Origin: Streptomyces seoulensis
GTDB lineage: Bacteria > Actinomycetota > Actinomycetes > Streptomycetales > Streptomycetaceae
DNA: 64,000 nucleotides
NCBI GenBank assembly: GCA_013364255.1
Contig: CP054936.1
Coordinates: forward strand, 3,068,853-3,132,852
Reading direction: 5' to 3'
The position numbers and the translations under genes were made by a program. This document shows, one piece after another, positions 17,061 to 31,285 of this stretch; position 1 is the first letter of the stretch; each line of letters begins with the position of its first letter. A model generated the notes under the pieces. That model worked only from the letters and a program-made list of their open reading frames with translations. It was not told where the DNA came from and searched no databases.

Positions 17061-18497
17061 TCAGCTGCCGCCGGTGTGGACCTGGAAGGCGGCCCGGCGG
17101 ACGGCCTTGGCCAGGGCCGGGTCGGGGTGCGCGGCGGCGAGCGCGACCAGCACCTGCACGGTGCGCGGGTGCCCGACCGCCCGTACCTCGTCCAGCAGGG
17201 CCGGGACGGTGGGCTGCACGGCGGCCTCCAGGTGCCGCACCAGCATCGGGGCCTCGCCGTGGTCGGCGACGGCGGCGGCGGTGTCCACCCACAGCCAGGT
17301 CGCCTCCTGGCGGGTGAGGACCTCGTGCGCGTCCTCCGGGTCGACGCCGTCGTGCTCGGCCAGCCACAGCAGTGCGTACGGCCGCAGCGCCGGCTCGTCC
17401 TGGACGCCCCGTACGTCGGGTTCGGCGGGGGCGCCGACGACCCGCAGCGCCTCGAAGGCGAGGCCGCGCAGCAGGGCGTCCTCGCCGCGCGCCGCGGCGA
17501 GGAGCTCGGCGACGGCGCTGCCGACCGGGCGGGCGGCGAGCCAGGCGCGGTACTCGGCGCGGGCCGCGTTCGGGCGCAGCTGGGCGCAGCCGCGCAGCAT
17601 GTCCTCGGCGGCCTGCTCGATGTTCCCGGCGGGGCTCTGGGCGGCGACGCAGATCTGCTCCAGCTTCACCCAGACCGCCCAGCTGCCCAGCGGGGTGAGG
17701 GTGGCCTGGCCGTCGCCGTAGGTGAGCGCGCCGACAGAGGCGAGGGCGCGCAGCGCCCAGTCGAGCAGGGGCGCGAGCGGGGCGTCGTTCGCGGCGGGCT
17801 CCGGGGCGGCGGTGCCGGCCGGGGCCGGGGCGGGCGGTCCCGCGGGTTCGAGCCGCCGGTCGTAGGGGACCTCGCAGCGGGCGGTGCGCAGTTCGGTGAC
17901 GCGCTGCTCTAGGAGGTCGAGGAGCTGTTCGACCGGGACGGGGCCGGCCGAGAGCTGGAGGAAGGAGAGGACCTGCGGCATGGCCGAGACGACCTCGGCG
18001 ACGGCGGCGGCCTCGTGCTCCGCGGGCTCGGGGCAGGCCAGCGACCAGGCGTCGAACAGGGCCACCCAGCCGCGCAGCACGGCGCTGTCGTCGCGGTCCC
18101 AGGCGCGCAGCCGCCAGCCGGGGCGGGCGCTGTCGCCGTGCACCTCGATGAGGCCGGCCAGGCGGGCGGTGTCCCAGTCGGCGCGGATCTGGGCGGCGGT
18201 GCGGCCCAGCTCGTCGGCCGCGCGGTCGGCGGTGTGCGCGGAGAGGGTGGCCTTGCCGTCGGCGGTCGCGCCGGCGCGGCCGGGTCCGAGGGCGGCGTCG
18301 GCCCAGCGGGCGACGCGGGCCGCTCCGGCCAGGCCGGAGCGCGCCATTCTGGCCAGCTCCGCGGGGGCCGGTGTGCCCTCCGGCGGGCGGGGCGCGGGGC
18401 GGCGCGAGCGCCGCTGGTTCACGGCTCGGGGGGCGGCGGCCAGGGGTCGTGGGCGGACGAGTCGAAGCCTGGAGTCGCGCGGGATACGGGACGTCAC
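17061..18497 (-). CDS. Conserved hypothetical protein, Ala-rich, paralogue of the 62.4-kb gene
   Basis: 478 residues, soluble, Ala/Leu/Arg-rich and mainly helical in appearance. N-terminal domain with an HTH-like segment (LGRTAAQIRADWDTARLAGLIEV), a Pro/Ala linker near 240-255, and a C-terminal helical-repeat region ending HPRTVQVLVALAAAHPDPALAKAVRRAAFQVHTGG (quoted in two parts in the findings). The protein at 62436-63971 shares this ending and the middle LLAAARG block, so the two are paralogues. GTG 18497 follows GGAAG at 10 bp. No catalytic motif recognised; function unknown. Confidence 0.75.
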   Translation of the reverse strand: MTSRIPRDSRLRLVRPRPLAAAPRAVNQRRSRRPAPRPPEGTPAPAELARMARSGLAGAARVARWADAALGPGRAGATADGKATLSAHTADRAADELGRTAAQIRADWDTARLAGLIEVHGDSARPGWRLRAWDRDDSAVLRGWVALFDAWSLACPEPAEHEAAAVAEVVSAMPQVLSFLQLSAGPVPVEQLLDLLEQRVTELRTARCEVPYDRRLEPAGPPAPAPAGTAAPEPAANDAPLAPLLDWALRALASVGALTYGDGQATLTPLGSWAVWVKLEQICVAAQSPAGNIEQAAEDMLRGCAQLRPNAARAEYRAWLAARPVGSAVAELLAAARGEDALLRGLAFEALRVVGAPAEPDVRGVQDEPALRPYALLWLAEHDGVDPEDAHEVLTRQEATWLWVDTAAAVADHGEAPMLVRHLEAAVQPTVPALLDEVRAVGHPRTVQVLVALAAAHPDPALAKAVRRAAFQVHTGGS

Positions 18498-18712
18498 AGG
18501 TGCAGTCTTCCGGTTGACGGTCCGAAAACCCAAACGGAATGTCACGGCGGGCGACGGGGATGGCCAACGCAGGGGTCCGCACGGCGTGCCAAACGGCGCG
18601 AACCGGCCGGCGCGGTAAGGGGATCGGCGGGCCGCGGACGGCCTCGGCGCGGGCGGGTCCGGCCGGCGCGGCGGCCGGGAGCGGAACCGCCGCTCGGCCG
18701 TCGCGCCGGCCG

Positions 18713-19840
18713 TCACATCAGCGGCGTGAGGAAGCGGCGCAGCGCCTCCTCGTACCCCTCGGGGTCGGCGTTCCACAGGGCGCCGTGCGGGGCGTCGGGG
18801 ACCGTGTGCAGGGCGATGAGATTGGGGCGCCGCTCGGCGAGGCGGCGGGAGAAGCGCCAGGGGGCCACCTCGTCGCCGGGGCCGTGGAAGATCAGGGTGG
18901 GCACCGTGAGCCGGGCGGCGTCGGCGGCCCCGGCGACCCGGTCCGCGTGCAGGCCGGTGCGGCCCTGGGCGGCGCGGACCGCGAGCGGCAGCAGGGCGTG
19001 CGGGGTGTGCCGCGCCCTGGCCAGGGCGCGCAGGGTGGTCTCCCAGTCGAGCACCGGCGAGTCCAGGATCAGACCGGAGACGTGGTCGCGCAGCTCCGAG
19101 TGGAGGGCGGCGTGCAGCGCCATGGTGGCGCCGGTGGACCAGCCGTGCAGGACGACCCGTTCGGCGCCGTGCCGTACGGCGTAGCGGATCGCCGCGTCCA
19201 GGTCGCGCCACTCGGTCTGGCCGAGGTGGCTCAGGCCGTCCGGGGAGCGGGGCGCGCCGAGGTCGCCGCGGTAGGCCGGGTCGAGCACCGGGAAGTGTCT
19301 GCGGTGCAGGAACTCCATGATGTTCAGGGGCAGCTCGCGGGTGGTGCCCAGGCCGTGCACGGTGATCACCCAGGTCTCGCGGACGGCGGGCACGAACCAG
19401 GCGGGCAGGCTGCCCAGCTCGCCGGGGATCTCCACCTCCGCGTAGCGCAGGCCGAGGGCGGCGTGCGGGTCGCCCACGTACAGGTTGGGGGTGAGCCAGA
19501 CCTTGTCGCGGGGGCGCAGCTCGCCGTGGGTGACGCGGTCGAGGCGGCGCACCACGGTGTCCGGCAGGTGCGGGGCGCCGTCCAGGACGGGGCCGACGAT
19601 GGCGTGGGAGCCGTTGCCGGCCAGGCCGTAGACGCCCGGGCGCAGGGAGGCCAGGTCGCGGGTCAGGATGATCTGGCCGTCGGCCGTGCCGTGCACGGTG
19701 AGGCGGTGGTCGGTGGGCAGGGGGCGGCCCGGGGGCGCCTTGAGCGCGGCGTCGCTGGCCAGCCGGCCGGCGGCGACGCTCGCCGCGCCGGCCGCCAGGG
19801 CCGCGGTGACGGCCGCGGCCGTCGCTTTGACTGTGCGCAC
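18713..19840 (-). CDS. Alpha/beta hydrolase with N-terminal membrane anchor
   Basis: 375 residues. A hydrophobic Ala/Val-rich N-terminus (residues about 5-28) acts as signal anchor. The hydrolase domain has the nucleophile elbow GWSTGA (LHGWSTGATMALHAAL), the acidic residue in HGPGDEVAPW and the late His in VPDAPHGALW, giving a full Ser-Asp-His triad. Probable extracytoplasmic esterase/peptidase-like enzyme; substrate unknown. GTG 19840 was chosen at the anchor; no clear ribosome site is seen, and an in-frame ATG upstream (MSLRPF) is an alternative. Confidence 0.8.
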   Translation of the reverse strand: MRTVKATAAAVTAALAAGAASVAAGRLASDAALKAPPGRPLPTDHRLTVHGTADGQIILTRDLASLRPGVYGLAGNGSHAIVGPVLDGAPHLPDTVVRRLDRVTHGELRPRDKVWLTPNLYVGDPHAALGLRYAEVEIPGELGSLPAWFVPAVRETWVITVHGLGTTRELPLNIMEFLHRRHFPVLDPAYRGDLGAPRSPDGLSHLGQTEWRDLDAAIRYAVRHGAERVVLHGWSTGATMALHAALHSELRDHVSGLILDSPVLDWETTLRALARARHTPHALLPLAVRAAQGRTGLHADRVAGAADAARLTVPTLIFHGPGDEVAPWRFSRRLAERRPNLIALHTVPDAPHGALWNADPEGYEEALRRFLTPLM

Positions 19841-19929
19841 AGGACCAGTGTCACGGTGTACCGGCTCACCGGCCAGCGGAAGGAAGGGTCGGAGTGACAT
19901 GCCCCTGCGGGTTCCAGGATGCGCGGGGT

Positions 19930-20727
19930 TCATCCCTCGGCGGGCGCGGGTCGCGGGCGTTGGCCGTAACCGCGCAGGCGTCCGGTGGCCTGTTCCAGCT
20001 GTTCCGGGGTCAGCAGGGAGGGGATGCGGCCGGGGATCGCGGAGGCGGTCAGCCACAGGCGGCACATCCACTCCAGCTGGGCGGTGCGGTCGTACGCCTG
20101 GTCGAGGGTGGCGCCGTAGGTGAGGGCGCCGTGGTTCTGGAGCAGGCAGCCGGAGCGGCCGTCGAGGGCGCGGAGCACGTTTCCGGCCAGTTCCTCGGTG
20201 CCGTACGTCGCGTACGGGGCGACCCGCACCGGTCCGCCGAGCGCGCCCGCCATGTAGTGGACGAGCGGCAGCTCGGCGACGAGGGTGGAGACGGCCGTGG
20301 CGTGCACGGCGTGGGTGTGGACGACGGCGCCCGCGTCGGTGGCGCGGTAGACGGCGAGGTGCGTGGGCAGTTCGCTGGTCGGCGCGAGCGAGCCGAGCAC
20401 CTGGCGGCCGTCGAGGTCGACGCCGGTCACGTCGTCGGGGGTGAGCCGGTCGTACGGCACGCCGGTCGGGGTGACCAGGACGGTGTCGCCGACCCGGACG
20501 GACACGTTGCCCGAGGTGCCGACGACCAGTCCGTCGGCGACGGTGCGGCGCGCGGCCGCCACCAGCTCGCGCCAGGCGCGGGCCTCCTCGGCACGGACCT
20601 CGCGGCGGCCGTCCGGTCCCGGACGGCCGCCGGGCCGTCGTCCGTCGCGTCGCGGACGCTCGCCGGGCCGTTCTCCGTCGTGTTCCGGGCGGGCGCCGGG
20701 CCGTCCCTCGTCGTGTTCTTCAGCCAT
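19930..20727 (-). CDS. Class II aldolase/adducin family protein
   Basis: 265 residues. The core from about residue 45 is a class II (zinc) aldolase of the L-fuculose/L-ribulose-phosphate type: GTSGNVSVRVGD, PTGVPYDRLTPDDV, and zinc-ligand histidines in VVHTHAVHA and QNHGALTYG. The first 40 residues are an acidic/basic RPG-rich repeat not found in the fold; a start further in (for example a GTG near VRAEEARAW) would give a normal-sized enzyme. ATG 20727 has AGGA upstream. Divergent from the phosphate transporter across a PHO box. Confidence 0.83.
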   Translation of the reverse strand: MAEEHDEGRPGARPEHDGERPGERPRRDGRRPGGRPGPDGRREVRAEEARAWRELVAAARRTVADGLVVGTSGNVSVRVGDTVLVTPTGVPYDRLTPDDVTGVDLDGRQVLGSLAPTSELPTHLAVYRATDAGAVVHTHAVHATAVSTLVAELPLVHYMAGALGGPVRVAPYATYGTEELAGNVLRALDGRSGCLLQNHGALTYGATLDQAYDRTAQLEWMCRLWLTASAIPGRIPSLLTPEQLEQATGRLRGYGQRPRPAPAEG

Positions 20728-20789
20728 GGGGCGATCCTGCCAGCGGTGTGAAGTGTGCAACAGAATCGGACACCGCCCATACCGCGCCA

Positions 20790-20811
20790 GTTCATCTTCC
20801 GTTCACCCTGG
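20790..20811 (+). promoter_or_regulatory. PHO box (PhoP binding site) for the Pit transporter
   Basis: Two adjacent 11-nt direct repeats GTTCATCTTCC (20790-20800) and GTTCACCCTGG (20801-20811), matching the Streptomyces PhoP repeat GTTCACCNNNN, followed by a weaker TTACTTACGTTC. It lies 49-70 bp before the pitH start. PhoRP control of Pit transporters is known in S. coelicolor. Confidence 0.75.
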
Positions 20812-20859
20812 TTACTTACGTTCAACGAGCCAATGACGCTCGAACGATTGCCTGGGTAA

Positions 20860-22242
<1,383 letters not shown>

Positions 22243-22276
22243 GTCCCGCACACCGGTCCCCCAAGGAAGCATCACC

Positions 22277-22507
22277 ATGAAGATCGACTGGGCAGCCCTC
22301 GGCTCCGTCTTCGGCGTCAGCCTCGTGGCCACCGTGGGCCTGGTGGCCCTGTTCACCCTCGGCATCGCCGGCCTCTCCCGCCGTGAGCGGGCGGTGGCCA
22401 CCGGTGCGGGCGGCGGGACGCTCGCCGTCACCGGCGCCTACGTCTGCTTCGCGGCGTGCGCCGCCGCGGTGGGCTACGGCATCTACCTGATCATGGGCAA
22501 GGGCTGA
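22277..22507 (+). CDS. Small membrane protein downstream of pitH2
   Basis: 76 residues with two hydrophobic helices (about 10-33 and 45-68) separated by a short basic SRRERAV loop. ATG 22277, 34 bp after pitH2 and preceded by AAGGAAG, so it is almost certainly cotranscribed. No known domain; a partner of the phosphate transporter is possible. Confidence 0.82.
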   Translation: MKIDWAALGSVFGVSLVATVGLVALFTLGIAGLSRRERAVATGAGGGTLAVTGAYVCFAACAAAVGYGIYLIMGKG

Positions 22508-22773
22508 CCCCGGGCCGGTCACCGCCGCGGCCGACGCCGCCGCCCCGACCGGCCCCCTCAGCCTCCTCCCCCGCCCCGTGCAGGGACCGCCACCCAGCGG
22601 CCCGCGCGGGGCGGAGCCGTGTCCGGGGCGGGCCCGCGTCGAAGGGGTGGGAGGTGCGGGAGCGGCGGGGTGGGAGGCGCTGGGATGACGGGTGCGCGGG
22701 CGCGCGCCGGGGCACGCCGGGGCACGCCGTCGCGCGGGGCCGGTGTGGGCCTCATCTCAGTCGTACGACGCAG
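22508..22773. other. GC-rich gap before the cobalamin operon
   Basis: 266 bp, low-complexity G/C runs, no gene or repeat seen; the promoter and riboswitch start just after it. Confidence 0.4.
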
Positions 22774-22790
22774 GTCAACGGCAAGTTGAC
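22774..22790. promoter_or_regulatory. Inverted repeat overlapping the cob operon -35
   Basis: GTCAAC (22774-22779), 5-bp spacer, GTTGAC (22785-22790). The right arm is part of the TTGACG -35 box, so a bound protein would block the promoter. The factor is unknown. Confidence 0.4.
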
Positions 22791-22815
22791 GGGTGTTCGC
22801 GGGGCGTGGTGGACT
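22786..22815 (+). promoter_or_regulatory. Promoter of the cobalamin operon
   Basis: TTGACG (22786-22791), 18-bp spacer, TGGACT (22810-22815). The -10 box is one base from TAGACT. The expected start lies about 7 bp before the riboswitch core. Confidence 0.5.
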
Positions 22816-22828
22816 GCCGGGGCCATGT

Positions 22829-22962
22829 ACGGCGGCAGGAGAGGAAGCCCGGTGTGAATCCGGCGCGGTCCCGCCACTGTGACCGGGGAGGAAACCCCCC
22901 GGGAGCCAGGAACTCTCACCGCCGGTCTCGTCGACCCAGGGCGTGGACACCCTGAGTGAGGA
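22829..22962 (+). promoter_or_regulatory. Cobalamin (AdoCbl) riboswitch
   Basis: Contains the conserved core: GAGAGGAAGCCCGGTG (22839 on), GAATCCGGC, GGTCCCGCCACTGTGACC (the B12 box GCCACTG) and GGGAGCCAGGAACTC. P1 is closed by GGCGG/CCGCC. Downstream a CAGGG...CCCTG hairpin (22937-22954), a likely L13 partner for the kissing loop, directly precedes the GAGGA ribosome site (22958-22962) of a 20-codon ORF. Cobalamin binding is expected to repress translation of the operon start. Confidence 0.9.
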
Positions 22963-22971
22963 CATATCGCC

Positions 22972-23034
22972 ATGCGCGGCTGCCGACCGAGAGTCACCAG
23001 CGACGAACCCCTGACCGTCCTCGCGGCGGGCTGA
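22972..23034 (+). CDS. Putative 20-residue leader ORF between riboswitch and cbiB
   Basis: Starts ATG 22972 with GAGGA 9 bp upstream, reads MRGCRPRV... and stops TGA at 23032-23034, 4 bp before the cbiB ATG. cbiB itself has no clear ribosome site, so its translation may depend on ribosomes finishing this ORF, making it the direct target of the riboswitch. No similarity known to me; the peptide itself may have no function. Confidence 0.45.
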   Translation: MRGCRPRVTSDEPLTVLAAG

Positions 23035-23038
23035 CCCG

Positions 23039-24067
23039 ATGGGTGCCGAGCGCGTCTTCGCGTACGGCGCCGCCGCCGGCCTCCTCGGCGACCTCCTCCT
23101 CGGCGATCCGCGCCGCGGGCACCCGGTCGCCGCGTTCGGCCGTGCCGCGGGCGCCGTGGAACGCGTGCTGTGGCGGGACCACCGCGGGTGGGGCGCTCTG
23201 CACACCGCGGTGTGCGCGGGCGGCGCCGCCGCGCTGGGCGCCGTCGCCGCCCGCGCCGTACGCACCTCCCCCACCGCCTCCGCCGCCCTGACCGGCGTCG
23301 CCACCTGGGCCGTCGTGGGCGGGACCTCGCTGGCCCGCGAGGCCCGCGCCATCGGCCGCGCGCTGGAGTCCGGCGACATCGGGGCCGCCCGGGCGCGGCT
23401 GCCGCACCTGTGCGGGCGCGACCCGCAGGCGCTGGACGCCGACGGGATCGCCCGCGCCGTGGTCGAGTCCGTCGCCGAGAACACCTCCGACGCGGTGGTC
23501 GGCGCGCTCACCTGGGGCGCCGTCGCGGGCGTGCCGGGTCTGCTCGGGTTCCGCGCGGTCAACACGCTCGACGCGATGGTCGGCCACAAGTCGCCCCGCC
23601 ACCTGCGCTACGGCTGGGCCTCCGCCCGGCTGGACGACGTGGCCGGCTGGCCGGGCGCGCGGCTGACCGCCGTCCTCGCCACCGTGGCCGGCGGCGATCC
23701 GCGCGGGGCCGTACGGGCCTGGCGCGCCGACGCCGGCCGGCATCCGAGCCCCAACGCCGGGCCGGTCGAGGCGTCCTTCGCCGGGGCGCTCGGCGTGCGC
23801 CTGGGCGGCACGCTGTCGTACGCGGGGCGGGTGGAGCACCGGCCGGTACTCAACGGCGGCGGACGCGCCGTCCGGGCGGCCGACATCGACCGGGCCGTAC
23901 GCCTCTCCCGGCGCGTGAGCTGGCTCGCGCTCGGCGCCTGCGCCGGCGCGCGCCTGCTGGGCGCCCGTCTCCCGCGCACCCCGGCGGCGAGCGGCCTCCG
24001 TTCGGCCTCCGCACCGGGCGGCGGTCGCCGCCCGCGCACCCCCGTGACGAAGGGACGTACCTCATGA
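23039..24067 (+). CDS. cbiB: Adenosylcobinamide-phosphate synthase CbiB/CobD
   Basis: 342-residue integral membrane enzyme joining the aminopropanol side chain to adenosylcobyric acid. The family blocks GDPRRGHPVAAFGR near the N-terminus, ESVAENTSDAVVGALTWGAVAG, NTLDAMVGHK and WRADAGRHPSPNAGPVEASFAGALGV are all present. First full gene after the B12 riboswitch. The stop overlaps the cobQ start by 4 bp. The C-terminal 35 residues are an Arg/Pro-rich extension of low complexity. Confidence 0.93.
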   Translation: MGAERVFAYGAAAGLLGDLLLGDPRRGHPVAAFGRAAGAVERVLWRDHRGWGALHTAVCAGGAAALGAVAARAVRTSPTASAALTGVATWAVVGGTSLAREARAIGRALESGDIGAARARLPHLCGRDPQALDADGIARAVVESVAENTSDAVVGALTWGAVAGVPGLLGFRAVNTLDAMVGHKSPRHLRYGWASARLDDVAGWPGARLTAVLATVAGGDPRGAVRAWRADAGRHPSPNAGPVEASFAGALGVRLGGTLSYAGRVEHRPVLNGGGRAVRAADIDRAVRLSRRVSWLALGACAGARLLGARLPRTPAASGLRSASAPGGGRRPRTPVTKGRTS

Positions 24068-25592
24068 GCGGCGGTCTGCTCGTCGCCGGAACCACCTCCG
24101 ACGCCGGGAAGAGCGTCGTCACGGCCGGGATCTGCCGGTGGCTGGTGCGCCAGGGCGTCAAGGTCGCGCCGTTCAAGGGGCAGAACATGTCCCTGAACTC
24201 CTTCGTCACCCGCGAGGGCGCCGAGATCGGCCGGGCGCAGGCCATGCAGGCGCAGGCGTGCCGGATCGAGCCGACCGCGCTGATGAACCCGGTGCTGCTC
24301 AAGCCGGGCGGCGAGCAGAGCAGCCAGGTGGTGCTGCTGGGCAAGCCGGTCGGCGAGCTGAGCGCCCGCGGCTACCACGGCGGGCGCCAGCAGAAACTGC
24401 TGGGCACCGTGCTGGACTGCCTGGCCGAGCTGCGGGGCGCGTACGACGCGGTGATCTGCGAGGGGGCGGGCAGCCCGGCGGAGATCAACCTGCGCCGCAC
24501 CGACATCGTCAACATGGGCATCGCGCGCGGCGCGCGGCTGCCGGTGCTCGTGGTCGGCGACATCGACCGCGGCGGCGTCTTCGCCTCCTTCTTCGGCACC
24601 CTCGCCCTGCTGTCCCCCGAGGACCAGGAGCTGGTCGCGGGGTTCCTCGTCAACAAGTTCCGCGGCGACGTCACCCTGCTCGAACCGGGCCTCGACATGC
24701 TGCACGGGCTGACCGGACGGCGCGCCTACGGCGTGCTGCCGTTCCGGCACGGGCTCGGCATCGACGAGGAGGACGGTCTCCGGGTCTCCCTGCGCGGCGC
24801 CGTGCGGGAGTCGGTCGTCGCCCCGCCGGTCGGCGAGGACGTGCTGCGCGTCGCCGTGTGCGCGATCCCGCTGATGTCCAACTTCACCGACGTGGACGCG
24901 CTGGCCGCCGAACCGGGCGTCGTGGTGCGGTTCGTGGACCGCCCGGAGGAACTGGCCGACGCGGACCTGGTCGTGGTCCCCGGCACCCGCGGCACGATCC
25001 GCGCCCTGCGGTGGCTGCGGGAGCGGGGCCTCGCGGACGCCCTGGCGCGCCGGGCCGCCGAAGGACGGCCGGTGCTCGGCGTCTGCGGCGGCTTCCAGAT
25101 CCTCGGCGAGCGCATCGAGGACGAGGTCGAGTCGCGCGCCGGCGCGGTCGCCGGTCTCGGACTGCTGCCCGTGCGGGTGCGGTTCGCCCGCGAGAAGACC
25201 CTCACCCGGCCGGCCGGCCGGGCCCTCGGCGAGCCGGTCGAGGGGTACGAGATCCACCACGGGGTGGCCACCGTCGAGGGCGGAGACGCGTTCATCTCCG
25301 ATGACGATGGACACAGCCTGGACGGCTGCCGGGTCGGCGCGGTGTGGGGCACGCACTGGCACGGCTCGCTGGAGTCGGACGGTTTCCGGCGCGCCTTCCT
25401 GCGCGAGGTGGCCGCCGCCGCGGGCCGCCGCTTCATCCCCGCGCCCGACACCTTGTTCGCCGCGCTGCGCGAAGCGCAGCTGGACCGGCTCGGCGACCTG
25501 ATCGAACAGCACGCGGACACGGACGCGCTGTGGCGGCTCATCGAGTCCGGCGCGCCGCAAGGACTGCCTTTCATCCCACCGGGAGCGCCCGC

Positions 25593-25596
<4 letters not shown>
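24064..25596 (+). CDS. cobQ: Cobyric acid synthase CobQ/CbiP
   Basis: 510 residues; ATP- and glutamine-dependent amidation of adenosylcobyrinate a,c-diamide at b, d, e and g. N-terminal P-loop-like dethiobiotin-synthetase fold (GTTSDAGKSVVTAGICRWL, PFKGQNMSLNSFVT, CEGAGSPAEINLR), then a class I glutaminase domain with nucleophile Cys in GVCGGFQILG and His in WGTHWHGSLESD. ATGA overlap with cbiB and a 4-bp overlap with cobN. Normal length for the family. Confidence 0.95.
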
Positions 25597-29242
<3,646 letters not shown>

Positions 29243-29246
<4 letters not shown>

Positions 29247-31285
29247 GTACCCCGTTTCCGTTCACGGCCGTCGTCGGGCAGGACGACCTGCGCCTGGCGC
29301 TGCTGCTGAACGCGGTCTCCCCCGCGGTCGGCGGGGTGCTGGTGCGCGGCGAGAAGGGCACCGCGAAGTCCACCGCCGTGCGCGCGCTGTCGGCGCTGCT
29401 GCCCGCGGTGGACGTGGTCGCCGGGTGCCGTTTCTCCTGCGACCCGGACGCGCCCGACCCGGCGTGCCCGGACGGGCCGCACGAGCCGGGAGCGTTCGAG
29501 TCGCGGCCGGCGCGGATGGTGGAGCTGCCGGTCGGCGCCTCCGAGGACCGGCTCGTGGGCGCGCTGGACATCGAGCGGGCGCTCGCCGAGGGCGTCAAGG
29601 CGTTCGAGCCCGGCCTGCTCGCCGACGCCCACCGCGGCATCCTCTACGTGGACGAGGTCAACCTCCTCCACGACCACTTGGTCGACCTGCTGCTCGACGC
29701 GGCCGCGATGGGCGCCTCGTACGTGGAGCGCGAGGGCGTCTCCGTACGGCACGCGGCACGGTTCCTGCTGGTGGGGACCATGAACCCGGAAGAGGGCGAG
29801 CTGCGGCCGCAGTTGCTCGACCGGTTCGGGCTGACCGTCGAGGTCGCCGCCTCGCGCGAGCCCGACCAGCGGGTGGAGGTCGTGCGCCGGCGGCTGGCCC
29901 ACGACGACGATCCGGCCGGCTTCGCCGCGCGCTGGGCCGACGAGGAGGCCGCGGTGCGGCAGCGGATCGTCGCCGCCCGCGCGCTGCTGCCTCAGGTGCG
30001 CCTCGGTGACGGGGCGCTCCGGCAGATCGCGGCGACCTGTGCGGCGTTCGAGGTGGACGGCATGCGCGCCGACATCGTGATGGCGCGCACGGCGACCGCG
30101 CTGGCCGCGTGGGCCGGGCGGACCGACGTGCTCGCCGAGGACGTGCGGCAGGCCGCGCTGCTGGCGCTGCCGCACCGGCGGCGGCGCAACCCCTTCGACG
30201 CGCCCGGTCTGGACGAGGACAAGCTCGACGAGACGCTCCAGGAGTTCCAGGGCTCCGAGGGCGACGGGAGCGACACAGACGACGGAGGCCCGCAGGACGA
30301 GGACCCCGACCCCGGTCCGGACGGGCCCGGCGGCGGGGGCGGGCAGCCCGCGCCCGAGGACGGCGGCCCGCGGGGCGGGGACGCCGCCGCGCGGCCGGAG
30401 GCCGGCGAGGGCGGGGAGCCGCAGCCGTCCGGGGCGGGCGGCGGCGAGCAGTCCGCCGTACGGGCCGCGGAGCCGTTCCGCACCAAGGTGCTGAGCGTTC
30501 CGGGCATCGGCGAGGGCGCGGCCGGGCGGCGCTCGCGGGCGCGCACCGAGCACGGGCGCACGACCGGCGCGCGGCGGCCGCGCGGCGCGCTGACCAAGCT
30601 GCACCTGGCGGCGACCGTGCAGGCCGCCGCGCCGCACCAGCGGGCGCGCGGGCGCGGCGGTCCGGGACTGATCGTGCGCCGGGACGATCTGCGGCAGGCG
30701 ACGCGGGAGGGGCGCGAGGGCAACCTCGTGCTGTTCGTGGTGGACGCCTCCGGCTCGATGGCGGCGCGACAGCGGATGGGCGCCGTGAAGGGCGCCGTGG
30801 TGTCGCTGCTGCTGGACGCCTACCAGCGGCGGGACAAGGTGGGCCTGGTGACGTTCCGCGGGGCCTCGGCGGAGGTCGCGCTGCCGCCGACCTCGTCGGT
30901 GGACGCGGCCGCCGCACGGCTGGAGTCGCTGCCGACCGGCGGCCGTACGCCGCTGGCGGCCGGGCTGCTGCGGGCGCACGAGGTGCTGCGGGTGGAGCGG
31001 CTGCGGGACCCGGCGCGCCGGGCGCTGGTGGTCGTGGTGACCGACGGGCGGGCGACGGGCGGCGTCGAGCCGGTGGCGCTGGCCGGGCGGGCGGCGCGGC
31101 TGTTCGCGGCCGACGGCGTCGCCTCGGTGGTCGTGGACTGCGAGTCGGGGCCGGTGCGGCTCGGGCTCGCGGGGCAGCTCGCCGGTGAACTGGGCGGTAC
31201 GGCGGTGACGTTGGACGAGTTGCGGGCCGACTCGATCGCCGGTCTGGTCCGGGACGTGCAGGGGACTTCGAGGAGGGCCGCGTAA
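29243..31285 (+). CDS. Chelatase AAA+/VWA subunit (ChlI-ChlD fusion type), partner of CobN
   Basis: 680 residues. AAA+ ATPase of magnesium-chelatase type (Walker A RGEKGTAKST near 37, LYVDEVNLLHDHLVD, GTMNPEEGELRPQLLDRFGL), an acidic Gly/Asp/Pro linker (about 330-405), then a von Willebrand A domain with MIDAS motif DASGSM and TDGRAT. In actinobacteria such fused ChlID proteins stand in for CobS/CobT in the CobN complex. GTG 29243 overlaps the cobN stop (GTGA); its stop overlaps the cobO start (TAATG). Confidence 0.9.

Noticed and set aside
23170..24063. Long upstream extension of cobQ overlapping cbiB
   Set aside because: The extension is Arg/Gly-rich shadow sequence of cbiB; ATG 24064 has the ATGA junction and the family N-terminus.
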